The notes below the pieces were generated by a model. The model worked only from the letters and a program-made list of their open reading frames with translations. It had not been told where the DNA came from and made no database searches. From Scytonematopsis contorta HA4267-MV1 (GTDB lineage Bacteria > Cyanobacteriota > Cyanobacteriia > Cyanobacteriales > Nostocaceae), in the NCBI GenBank assembly GCA_019359035.1, contig JAHHIC010000037.1:62001-126000 (forward strand): a stretch of DNA of 64,000 nucleotides, given 5' to 3'. The first letter of the stretch is position 1; every line of letters begins with the position of its first letter. The translations under genes were made by a program, and so were the position numbers. Shown here one piece after another: positions 28,223 through 35,573 of the stretch.

Positions 28223-28798
28223 ATGCAATATGATATACCCGCTATTATACAAGGCTATGCTCAAGGGTATTTTCTCATGGCTGATGATGATAATCACCTC
28301 AGTTGGTATAGCAGTCGTGACCGTACTTTAATTCCTCTGGATAAAAGATTTCATTACCCTAAGTCTTTGCGACGTGTTCTTAATCAAGAACGTTTTTCTG
28401 TGGCTATAAACCATGATTTTCAAGCTGTTGTCGAAGGTTGTGCTGACCGAGACGAAACTTGGATATCTTCTCAACTAAAAGAAATTTATTGGCAACTTTA
28501 TAAAACAGGCTGGGCTTATAGTTTTGAAACGTGGCAAGGTTCAGAACTTGCTGGAGGTATTTTAGGAATTGTTATCGGTGGTGCTTTTATCGGGGAATCT
28601 ATGTTTTATCGAATACCCGAAGGCTCTAAGGTGGCAATGGTGAAATTAGTCGAAAGACTCCGTGAAAAGCAATTTGTTTTGTTTGACGCTCAAATGATGA
28701 ATCCTCACCTAGAAAGGTTTGGTGCTTACCAAATTCAAGATGTAGAGTATCAAGGGTTACTTTCCCAAGCTTTAAAACAAAAATGTTCTTTGAGTTAG
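28223..28798 (+). CDS. aat: Leucyl/phenylalanyl-tRNA-protein transferase
   Basis: This is a 191-residue Aat. It transfers Leu or Phe from tRNA to N-terminal Lys or Arg of proteins and so marks them for ClpS/ClpAP degradation. Family motifs include [75 protein letters not shown] and [16 protein letters not shown]. The form is short, as is usual in cyanobacteria. Confidence 0.92.
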   Translation: MQYDIPAIIQGYAQGYFLMADDDNHLSWYSSRDRTLIPLDKRFHYPKSLRRVLNQERFSVAINHDFQAVVEGCADRDETWISSQLKEIYWQLYKTGWAYSFETWQGSELAGGILGIVIGGAFIGESMFYRIPEGSKVAMVKLVERLREKQFVLFDAQMMNPHLERFGAYQIQDVEYQGLLSQALKQKCSLS

Positions 28799-28935
28799 TG
28801 ATACTGAAATATCTGAGCAAATAGCATTTATTTTTAATGATAAATATTAAAAAAACCTTAACACTGACCGTGTAAGGTTAACTTTAAGATTAAATACTTA
28901 AATACCAAAAAATACAAACTAACAGGACAAACTGT

Positions 28936-28966
28936 ACTGCCTTATTGACTGAGGCAGTTTTTTTTG
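28936..28966 (+). terminator. Intrinsic terminator downstream of aat
   Basis: ACTGCC pairs with GGCAGT across an 11-base loop, followed by eight T residues. The 138 nt between the aat stop and this site hold no gene that I can recognise, and neither does 28967-29229. Confidence 0.7.
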
Positions 28967-29229
28967 TTTTTGTTATTTTCCTTACTTAATTTTATAACGC
29001 GATAGCAAATAATTACTATTCTTAAGATTTTTTTTGGCAAGTAAACGGAGTTACAAATCTTTAAAGTATTTTATACTTCTCCTCAGTTCATTACCATACA
29101 TGTCTTTTGGAATACTTCTAAGGATGGAGAATTGTACTGTTATTTACAAAAACTGATATTCTATAGACAATAGCAAATAAAAAATTGTCTGAAATCTATT
29201 GTAGTTGTCCTTAAATCTCGTAATAGAAA

Positions 29230-30603
29230 ATGGCTCAAGACTACCGCCGTGCAAAGCTTAGAGGTAAATCCTTTAAAGGGCAAGATTTGAAGGATGCGGA
29301 TTTTTCATATGCGGATATTCGAGGAGCAGATTTTACTGGTGCTAACCTTAGAAATGCTAATTTCAGAAATGCACAAGCTGGTTTAAAACGCCGTTGGGCG
29401 ATAAGTCTGGTTATTTTTCCGTTTATACTGTCGGCTCTATTTGGCTTTTTATCAGCGACAGGTGGTTCTCTGTTGGGATTTCTCTTACTGGAGAGCAAGC
29501 CTGAAAATCTTTATGCTGGCATAGTTAGCTTAGTAATATTGTTAATATTTTTTCTTATAACCCTCTTTCGGGGAGCAGCTTCCGCCTGTGGATTTTTAGT
29601 AATGTCAATTATAGTCACAGGATTGGCTGGCATTCTTTGGGCTGGTTTAATTGCCCTTTCCTGGGTTGGAATCACAACAATTACAGGAACTATGTCTTTA
29701 GCTGCTGGAGTGACTCTCATTGTAACAGGTGCTGTTTCAGTAATAATCGCAGCCATTGGCACTGTTTTTATCGCAGGGGTCGCAGCACTTGCTGGTGCTG
29801 TTGCTGGTTTTCCTGCAGTGATGATAACAATCTTGCTGGCAGGTGTCTCTGCTGGAGCCGTTGCTGTGTTCGCTTTTAAAGTCGCTGTTATCGCTGGTGT
29901 TGTTTCGGTAACTGTTGCGGTTTTAGTAGTACTTTTGTCTGCTTATGTTGCTTGTGCTGCATTATTTGGAGATGGGAATCAAGAGTGGGTAAGAAATATT
30001 GTGATTTCTACAGCCACTGCTAAGGCAACTAATTTTCAAAACGCTGATTTAACAGATGCTGATTTCACAAAGGCTAGATTGAAAAATACTAATTTGAATC
30101 AAGCAATTTTGAAACGTACTTGTTGGTTTGATGTGACAGAATTAAATATGGCTGCTCTCAGCAAAACATATTTAGCGAACGAGAACATTAGAGATTTATT
30201 GATAACAAAAGATTTAGCCAATAAAAACTTTGATGGTTGGAATTTACAAGGTTTGAATTTACAAGAAGCAAATCTGAAAGATGCTAGCCTTTGCGGTGCT
30301 AAATTGAATGAATCTAACTTAAGAGATGCTGATATTTCTAGAGCAAAATTAGTTAAAACACAGTTAAATCAAACCGATTTTAGAGGAGCAAACCTGACGG
30401 GGGCTTACATCGAAGATTGGTTAATTACTATGGAAACGAAGTTAGATGGGGTTAAGTGTGATTACATTTTTTTACGTATCCCCACTAAGGAAAATCCTAA
30501 TCCTTGTCGTCAACCTGCTAATTGGGAAGATTTCTTTCAACCTGGTCAATTCTCTCAATTTGTTAGTCCATTCTCACAACGTGTAACCAAAATCAAAGTG
30601 TAA
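29230..30603 (+). CDS. Pentapeptide-repeat membrane protein
   Basis: This is a 457-residue protein. A short pentapeptide block (about residues 8-50, pattern A(D/N)LXX) is followed by a long hydrophobic region (about 55-250) with six or more membrane segments rich in Gly, Ala, Val and Ile. A second, longer pentapeptide block fills about residues 268-400. The repeats form right-handed beta-helices that probably lie on one side of the membrane. The function is unknown; splitting the repeat domain by a membrane domain is the notable part. Confidence 0.85.
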   Translation: MAQDYRRAKLRGKSFKGQDLKDADFSYADIRGADFTGANLRNANFRNAQAGLKRRWAISLVIFPFILSALFGFLSATGGSLLGFLLLESKPENLYAGIVSLVILLIFFLITLFRGAASACGFLVMSIIVTGLAGILWAGLIALSWVGITTITGTMSLAAGVTLIVTGAVSVIIAAIGTVFIAGVAALAGAVAGFPAVMITILLAGVSAGAVAVFAFKVAVIAGVVSVTVAVLVVLLSAYVACAALFGDGNQEWVRNIVISTATAKATNFQNADLTDADFTKARLKNTNLNQAILKRTCWFDVTELNMAALSKTYLANENIRDLLITKDLANKNFDGWNLQGLNLQEANLKDASLCGAKLNESNLRDADISRAKLVKTQLNQTDFRGANLTGAYIEDWLITMETKLDGVKCDYIFLRIPTKENPNPCRQPANWEDFFQPGQFSQFVSPFSQRVTKIKV

Positions 30604-30663
30604 TGGTGGGGAATGGGGAATGGGGCTAGGTATTAATAATTATTTCATAAACACTATCTTGGA

Positions 30664-30918
30664 GGATGTTTATAGATAAAATATTAAGCGCCATTTATAT
30701 TACAAGCCAGTGACTAAAGTCACTGTCTAAAAGCTAAAGTCCTCTAAAGAGGACTAATAAAAAACGAAATTGTTAGGAATATCTTAAATTTTGTAAAAAT
30801 CTGTTTTCGATACATTATTTAGTCCTCTAAAGAGGACTTCAGCTTTTAGACAGTGACTTTAGTCACTGGCTGGTTTGTGGTAAGAATGATGCTTAATGTT
30901 CTTTTCATAAACACCATT
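30664..30918. mobile_element. Large inverted-repeat element next to the DUF3598 gene
   Basis: The core arms, 30706-30755 and 30821-30870, carry CCAGTGACTAAAGTCACTGT and its inverse, plus AGTCCTCTAAAGAGGACT palindromes. Weaker inverted similarity (GGTGTTTATGAAAA-type, ATTAAGC) extends outward to both ends. The right end meets the stop codon of the minus-strand gene. No protein is encoded. Confidence 0.7.
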
Positions 30919-31731
30919 TTAGACCACTTTATGTTCTGTTACTAAAGAAAGACTCACCCATTCGCCTTTTTCGTTATAATTGCGAATCATTCTTTGACGC
31001 AGATAGGGATTTATCAACCAACCAGCTTCTAAAAATAGCGCTTGACGCAATTGCTGATTAATAGGAGATGTTGCAGAAGCTCCATTCGGCAACAATAATA
31101 CTTGCACCTGTTTTTCTAAATTTTCGTCAAAAAGTAAAATATTATTATTGATACTGGCACTGGAAGTAATTACTTGGTTGCCAAAGGATAAACTTTGAAC
31201 TAATCTTCCAGAATCATCAATTTTTATTTGCAATTTGGTCGAATAAGTGTCTGGAGAACGAAAGTCTGGATACATAGTTACTACTTCTCCATGCCATTCT
31301 CCTATTAAAGCATCAACAGTCAAAGATGGGCGTTCTATTTTTGCTGTTTCTGCGAGATTTTCGGCAATTAAAACTAATTTCTCTAATTTTCGATTTATAT
31401 CAAACAATTGCACTAAACGGAGACGGCTATTTTCATAAATAAAACCAAATTCCGCACCCATCTCAGTAAATTGACTTAACTGAATTGAGCCTTGACAAAA
31501 TGCACCATCTTCAAAGAATAAAATACTTTTTGACAAAGAAGTATATTCCAAGACTAAATCATCTTGCCCTTGACGACGCACGACCTGATGAACTGTTTGA
31601 TTATTATTTAATCCTTCAAGGGAAACTATACTTGGGATATCCTCTATCACTTCACCTTGAGGAGATAAGCGACTAAAGGAACCTTCCCAAACACCTAAGT
31701 TTTTTAACAAACATTCCCATTGAGATTTCAT
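30919..31731 (-). CDS. DUF3598 family protein
   Basis: This is a 270-residue soluble protein, MKSQWECLLKNLGVWEGSFSRLSPQGEVIEDIPS at its start, typical of DUF3598 proteins in cyanobacteria. It has two repeated calycin-like halves; the second begins near LIGEWHGEVVTMYPDF. Some relatives of this fold bind hydrophobic ligands. No signal peptide is present. The function is unknown. Confidence 0.8.
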   Translation of the reverse strand: MKSQWECLLKNLGVWEGSFSRLSPQGEVIEDIPSIVSLEGLNNNQTVHQVVRRQGQDDLVLEYTSLSKSILFFEDGAFCQGSIQLSQFTEMGAEFGFIYENSRLRLVQLFDINRKLEKLVLIAENLAETAKIERPSLTVDALIGEWHGEVVTMYPDFRSPDTYSTKLQIKIDDSGRLVQSLSFGNQVITSSASINNNILLFDENLEKQVQVLLLPNGASATSPINQQLRQALFLEAGWLINPYLRQRMIRNYNEKGEWVSLSLVTEHKVV

Positions 31732-31738
31732 GATTTTC

Positions 31739-31846
31739 TATGGTAATTGGTAATTGGTAATTGGTAACTGGTAATTGGTAATTGGTAATTGGTGACTGTT
31801 GACGGTTGACTGGTGACGGTTGACTGGTGACGGTTGACGGTTGAGC
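31739..31846. repeat. GGTAATT and TTGACGG heptamer arrays between DUF3598 and ftsX
   Basis: GGTAATT units (31741-31791) give way to GACGGTT/GACTGGT units up to the end of ftsX. Confidence 0.85.
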
Positions 31847-31847
31847 G

Positions 31848-32750
31848 TTAATTCTTTGCGAACTTTTGTACTGCAAATAAGCTCCCCATCACTCCTACCA
31901 CGGAACCGAAACTTATGAGAATCATGGGTAGAAGTATTGTTTGTGTACTACTCAACTGCAAACCATTTGTGAGAAATTGGATAAATTCTGGTTGGTTAGC
32001 TAATAATTTACCAATAAATTTGTCGCTTAGAGTAATTAAACTCCAAGACACTAGTCCACCAGTTAAACCAAAGGCTATTCCTTGTAATATGAACGGTAGG
32101 TAAATCCAAGCTTTTGTTGCTCCCACTAACTGCATAATTTCTATTTCTTGACGTCGAGCCATGACAATTAGGCGGATAGTAGTTGTGGTTACAGCTATCG
32201 AGGTTACAGTAAGAATGACTGTGATACTTAAACTAATCCAATTTAAACCTTGATGTAATTGGGTGACGCGCTTTACTGCTTCATCTACGTATTGCACGAT
32301 ATCCACCCCTCTTATCCGAGCTATTTGCATCGCTAGATTGGGTACTACATCTGAATTGCTTGCTTTAACTCTTAATTCGTCTACCAAAGGATTATTGCCT
32401 AACTGCGCTGTTGCTCCTTCGATGTCAGAAATTCCCAACTCTTGAACTAATTTCTCCCAAGCTTGTTCTTTGGTGACACTTTTGACATCCACGACGTCCG
32501 ATATTTTTGTTACCTGTTGTGCTATTACTTGGGCTGTTACTCCTGGTTTCAGGTAAACTGACAGTTCTAATTGACTACCGAATTGATTAAGTAGCTTTTC
32601 TAACTGCCACGAACTTTGCAGACTCATGCCAAATAAAAACAATAATACCGTGACAGTACTTACTGCTGCCCAGTTCATCCAGCCACCACGTCGCAAACCA
32701 ACAAAGGTTTCCTTAAGTAAGTAGTCCAGTTTTGTCAGAAATTTAAACAT
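31848..32750 (-). CDS. ftsX: FtsX-like cell division ABC transporter permease
   Basis: This is a 300-residue protein from ATG 32750 (MFKFLTKLDYLLKETFVGLRRGGWMNWAAVSTVTV). The frame continues upstream only through repeat sequence. It has an N-terminal membrane segment (about 25-45), an extracytoplasmic loop (about 55-155) and three C-terminal membrane segments with the FtsX core WISLSITVILTVTSIAVTTTTIRLIVMARRQEIEIMQLVGAT. FtsEX couples ATP use to wall hydrolases at division. FtsE is not adjacent. Confidence 0.88.
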   Translation of the reverse strand: MFKFLTKLDYLLKETFVGLRRGGWMNWAAVSTVTVLLFLFGMSLQSSWQLEKLLNQFGSQLELSVYLKPGVTAQVIAQQVTKISDVVDVKSVTKEQAWEKLVQELGISDIEGATAQLGNNPLVDELRVKASNSDVVPNLAMQIARIRGVDIVQYVDEAVKRVTQLHQGLNWISLSITVILTVTSIAVTTTTIRLIVMARRQEIEIMQLVGATKAWIYLPFILQGIAFGLTGGLVSWSLITLSDKFIGKLLANQPEFIQFLTNGLQLSSTQTILLPMILISFGSVVGVMGSLFAVQKFAKN

Positions 32751-32753
32751 AGT

Positions 32754-32932
32754 GTTGACTGTTGACGGTTGACTGTTGACTGTTGACTGGGGGAAGAGGT
32801 AGGAAGACCTCTTCTGTCTTCCTAGCACTATTTATACTCGCCTCCTGAGAAAACCACCACTCTTATACGTCTTCCCTCTGCCTTATTCTGGTCACCAGTC
32901 AACAGTCAACAGTCAACAGCCAACAGTCAACA
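32754..32932. repeat. Opposed heptamer arrays upstream of ftsX
   Basis: GACTGTT/GACGGTT units at 32756-32790 face CAACAGT units at 32897-32932, about 100 bp apart, and could pair. The sequence between contains GGAAGACCTCTTC-type palindromes. Confidence 0.75.
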
Positions 32933-33017
32933 CTTCCTTCTTTCTTCGTTCAAGGAATTGTTAAGATTAGAAAAGTTGCATCGTATAAAACCTAGCTGGA
33001 AACACGAGTAAGGGAAA

Positions 33018-33581
33018 ATGCCTTCTGAAATTGCTGTTGAAAAGAAAAAGTTAAAAAATCCACCATTGAAACTTCATTATCTGGGCGATCGCGTTTTACG
33101 ACAACCAGCGAAGCGGGTAGCGAAAGTGGATGATGAAGTCCGCAAAATAGCGCGAGAAATGCTGCAAACCATGTACAGCAATGATGGCATTGGACTAGCA
33201 GCACCGCAAGTGGGAATTCATAAGCAAATTATTGTCATCGATTTGGAACCAGATAAGCCAGAAAATCAGCCATTAATCTTGATTAACCCAATGATTAAAA
33301 AAGTTAGCCAAGAAACTTGTGTTGACCAAGAAGGCTGTTTGAGTATTCCTGGGGTATATATGGATGTGAAACGTCCCGTAACTGTGGAAGTTGCTTATAA
33401 AGATGAATACGGTCGTCCTCAAACACTAAAGGCTACTGATTTACTCGGACGTTGTATTCTACATGAAATAGACCACCTCAACGGGGTGGTATTTGTAGAC
33501 CGTGTGGAAAATACTTTCAGTTTGCCGCAGGAGCTATCTAAAAATGGCTTCTCGTATCAAGCTGTTAAACCAGTAGCATAA
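33018..33581 (+). CDS. def: Peptide deformylase
   Basis: This is a 187-residue metalloenzyme that removes formyl groups from nascent proteins. All three motifs are present: GIGLAAPQVG (residues 57-66), EGCLSIPG (near 110) and HEIDHLNG (near 152). It is a complete type 1B-like enzyme. A HIP1 octamer lies in the coding region near 33085. Confidence 0.96.
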   Translation: MPSEIAVEKKKLKNPPLKLHYLGDRVLRQPAKRVAKVDDEVRKIAREMLQTMYSNDGIGLAAPQVGIHKQIIVIDLEPDKPENQPLILINPMIKKVSQETCVDQEGCLSIPGVYMDVKRPVTVEVAYKDEYGRPQTLKATDLLGRCILHEIDHLNGVVFVDRVENTFSLPQELSKNGFSYQAVKPVA

Positions 33582-33596
33582 CAAAGGTGTATTTAT

Positions 33597-33800
33597 ATGT
33601 ACATGACCCCAAAAAGTGGTTTGTTCCTTGCCGGCTCTTGTATCACTGCAATTGCTGCGGTCGGTTCAGTGTTTGAACTTTCCTCTGGTCAACCAGAATA
33701 TGGAACCCAAATCACTTCCATTATCTTAGCTTTGAGTATTCCTTTGACTGGGTTATTTTTTGTTGCCGCAGTTAGGGATGCTAGGGCTAATATAAAGTAA
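33597..33800 (+). CDS. Small membrane protein
   Basis: This is a 67-residue protein with two hydrophobic segments (about residues 9-27 and 37-57). It starts 16 bp after def behind AAAGGTG and probably shares its transcript. The end RDARANIK is charged. I do not recognise it; small two-helix proteins of this kind are common in cyanobacteria. Confidence 0.65.
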   Translation: MYMTPKSGLFLAGSCITAIAAVGSVFELSSGQPEYGTQITSIILALSIPLTGLFFVAAVRDARANIK

Positions 33801-33890
33801 GCATCAGGTGAAAAGAAGGAAAAGGTAAGAGAGAGAAAGAAATGATATGCTTTTTGTCTTTTTCCTTTTTCCTTTTATTTATTTGTTCTA

Positions 33891-33918
33891 GGCGGGCAAG
33901 GATGCCCACCCCACAAAA
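33891..33918. repeat. GGCGGGCAAGGATGCCCACC repeat, copy 1
   Basis: A 26-bp sequence is shared exactly with 62079-62104. It contains a GGGC-AAGGAT-GCCC hairpin. Confidence 0.85.
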
Positions 33919-33969
33919 TTTTTATAATACTAATATGCTACAGCTTATAATCCTTGCTAATCTAAAAGA

Positions 33970-34809
33970 ATGCAGGATTCACAAGTTCCCATATTGCGAC
34001 TTTCCCAAGGACACCTAAACTTATTAGAACTCTGTCCCCGAAAGTTCCAACATACCTTTTTAGAAAAACTCAGTTCCCCCCTAAATCCTGAATATGAGGA
34101 GAAGCAAAAATTAGGTAGTCGCTTTCACTTGTTGATGCAACAGCAAGAAATGGGCTTACCAATTAGCACTTTTTTACAAGAAGACGAAAAGCTGGGACAG
34201 TTAATGACAGCTTTTGCAAAAGCTGCACCAGAAATTTTAGCTCCAAATATAACTCCAAATAATAGTGAAGCTTTTCGGGAAAGCGAACATTACCGTACTC
34301 TCCAAATCAAAAATAATTTGCTGACAGTTATTTACGACTTATTGATAGCAGATGAACAGCAAGCACAAATACTCGACTGGAAAACATATGCTAACCCTCC
34401 AAGCAGACGCCATTTAGAACAAAACTGGCAAACTCTTCTTTATATATTTGTACTAGCCGAGACTAGCGATTATCTACCAGAAAATATATCTATGACTTAC
34501 TGGTTTGTACAATCTAAAGACAAACCACAGAGTATGAAATTTACTTATAGTACTAGCCAACATGAAAAAATTAGAAAAAAGCTGACTCAACTCTTGACTC
34601 GATTAAGTAATTATTTGGAAAATTATTACCAGAGCCAGGAATTTGAATTTCCGCAAATACCAGAGAGTAGCAAAACCTGTAAAAACTGTAACTATTTTAC
34701 TAGATGTTATGGGGACTACACAGAAGCTAACCTCGACGGTAGTGATTCCATTAATAGAATAGACGCAAATCTACTGAATGTAGCTAATATTCAAGAGGTA
34801 TCTCTTTAA
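33970..34809 (+). CDS. RecB-like PD-(D/E)XK nuclease with iron-sulfur cysteines
   Basis: This is a 279-residue stand-alone nuclease domain. ILDWKTY near residue 138 is the D-x-K core motif. The layout is that of AddB/RecB-type Fe-S nucleases: one Cys in LLELCPRKFQ near residue 22 and a distant C-x2-C-x5-C cluster (CKNCNYFTRC) near residue 237. QNWQTLLYIFVL supplies the Q-x3-Y motif. Such proteins trim DNA ends; some resemble Cas4 in cysteine pattern, but there is no CRISPR locus here. The reaction is inferred from the family. Confidence 0.82.
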   Translation: MQDSQVPILRLSQGHLNLLELCPRKFQHTFLEKLSSPLNPEYEEKQKLGSRFHLLMQQQEMGLPISTFLQEDEKLGQLMTAFAKAAPEILAPNITPNNSEAFRESEHYRTLQIKNNLLTVIYDLLIADEQQAQILDWKTYANPPSRRHLEQNWQTLLYIFVLAETSDYLPENISMTYWFVQSKDKPQSMKFTYSTSQHEKIRKKLTQLLTRLSNYLENYYQSQEFEFPQIPESSKTCKNCNYFTRCYGDYTEANLDGSDSINRIDANLLNVANIQEVSL

Positions 34810-34890
34810 TTGTTAACGGTTAACGGTTGACGGTTCACTGTTAACCGAGAAAACAGTCATCAGTCATCAGTCAACAGTCAGCAGTCAACA
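34810..34890. repeat. Opposed heptamer arrays between nuclease and GNAT genes
   Basis: GGTTAAC/GGTTGAC units are followed by inverted GTCATCA/GTCAACA units, forming a potential hairpin. Confidence 0.8.
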
Positions 34891-34901
34891 ATCAACAATT
34901 T

Positions 34902-35528
34902 ATGCATTCAGAAGAATTTGATGCGGTTTATGTACGCGAATTAAATATTGATGATATCGCTGCTATTTATCATTTAGGCGAAGATTTATTCACCAGCGAA
35001 TTGTACCCATATTTATATCGTACTTGGGATGAATGGGAGGTAATCGGACTTTACAATACTGACCCAGAATATTGTTTAGTTGCCGAAATAGAAGGGGAAC
35101 TCGCAGGATTTATTTTAGGAACTATTATTACTAAAGCCTCTTGGACTTATGGATATATTCTCTGGCTAGGGGTTAGTCCAAACTTTCAGCGTCGGGGTGT
35201 TGCCGACAGGCTCGTTGATAAAGTCATTGCGCGTATGATTGAAGATGGCGCACGTTTGATGCTTGTAGACACAGACCCAGAAAATATTCCCGCAGTCAAA
35301 TTTTTTAACCGTAAAGGTTTTGGTAATAGTCGCGAGCATATTTTTCTATCAATGAATTTAAGTAAACATGAATTTTATGGCAGACTAATTGATTACGAGC
35401 GCCAAAAAGCAGAACGTGCAGGCTATAGAAAAGTCCGACCGACAATTCGTCCTCGCAAATCTGATGGAATTGCATCAGAAGTCGTATTAAATACATTAAT
35501 ACCAGAACCCGAACCTGGGGATGAGTAA
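34902..35528 (+). CDS. GNAT family N-acetyltransferase
   Basis: This is a 208-residue protein. The acetyl-CoA site is visible as LGVSPNFQRRGVADRLVDKVI (motif A, residues about 92-112) followed by VDTDPENIPAVKFFNRKGF (motif B). It resembles RimI-like protein acetyltransferases. A basic tail (KAERAGYRKVRPTIRPRKSDG) is unusual for the fold. The substrate is unknown. It lies 45 bp before recJ and may be co-transcribed. Confidence 0.88.
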   Translation: MHSEEFDAVYVRELNIDDIAAIYHLGEDLFTSELYPYLYRTWDEWEVIGLYNTDPEYCLVAEIEGELAGFILGTIITKASWTYGYILWLGVSPNFQRRGVADRLVDKVIARMIEDGARLMLVDTDPENIPAVKFFNRKGFGNSREHIFLSMNLSKHEFYGRLIDYERQKAERAGYRKVRPTIRPRKSDGIASEVVLNTLIPEPEPGDE

Positions 35529-35529
35529 T

Positions 35530-35566
35530 AATCGTCAACCGTCAACTGTCAACCGTCAACCGCCAA
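35530..35566. repeat. GTCAACC heptamers before recJ
   Basis: Five units of the CGTCAAC type fill the gap between the GNAT stop and the recJ start. Confidence 0.75.
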
Positions 35567-35573
35567 CCAATAA

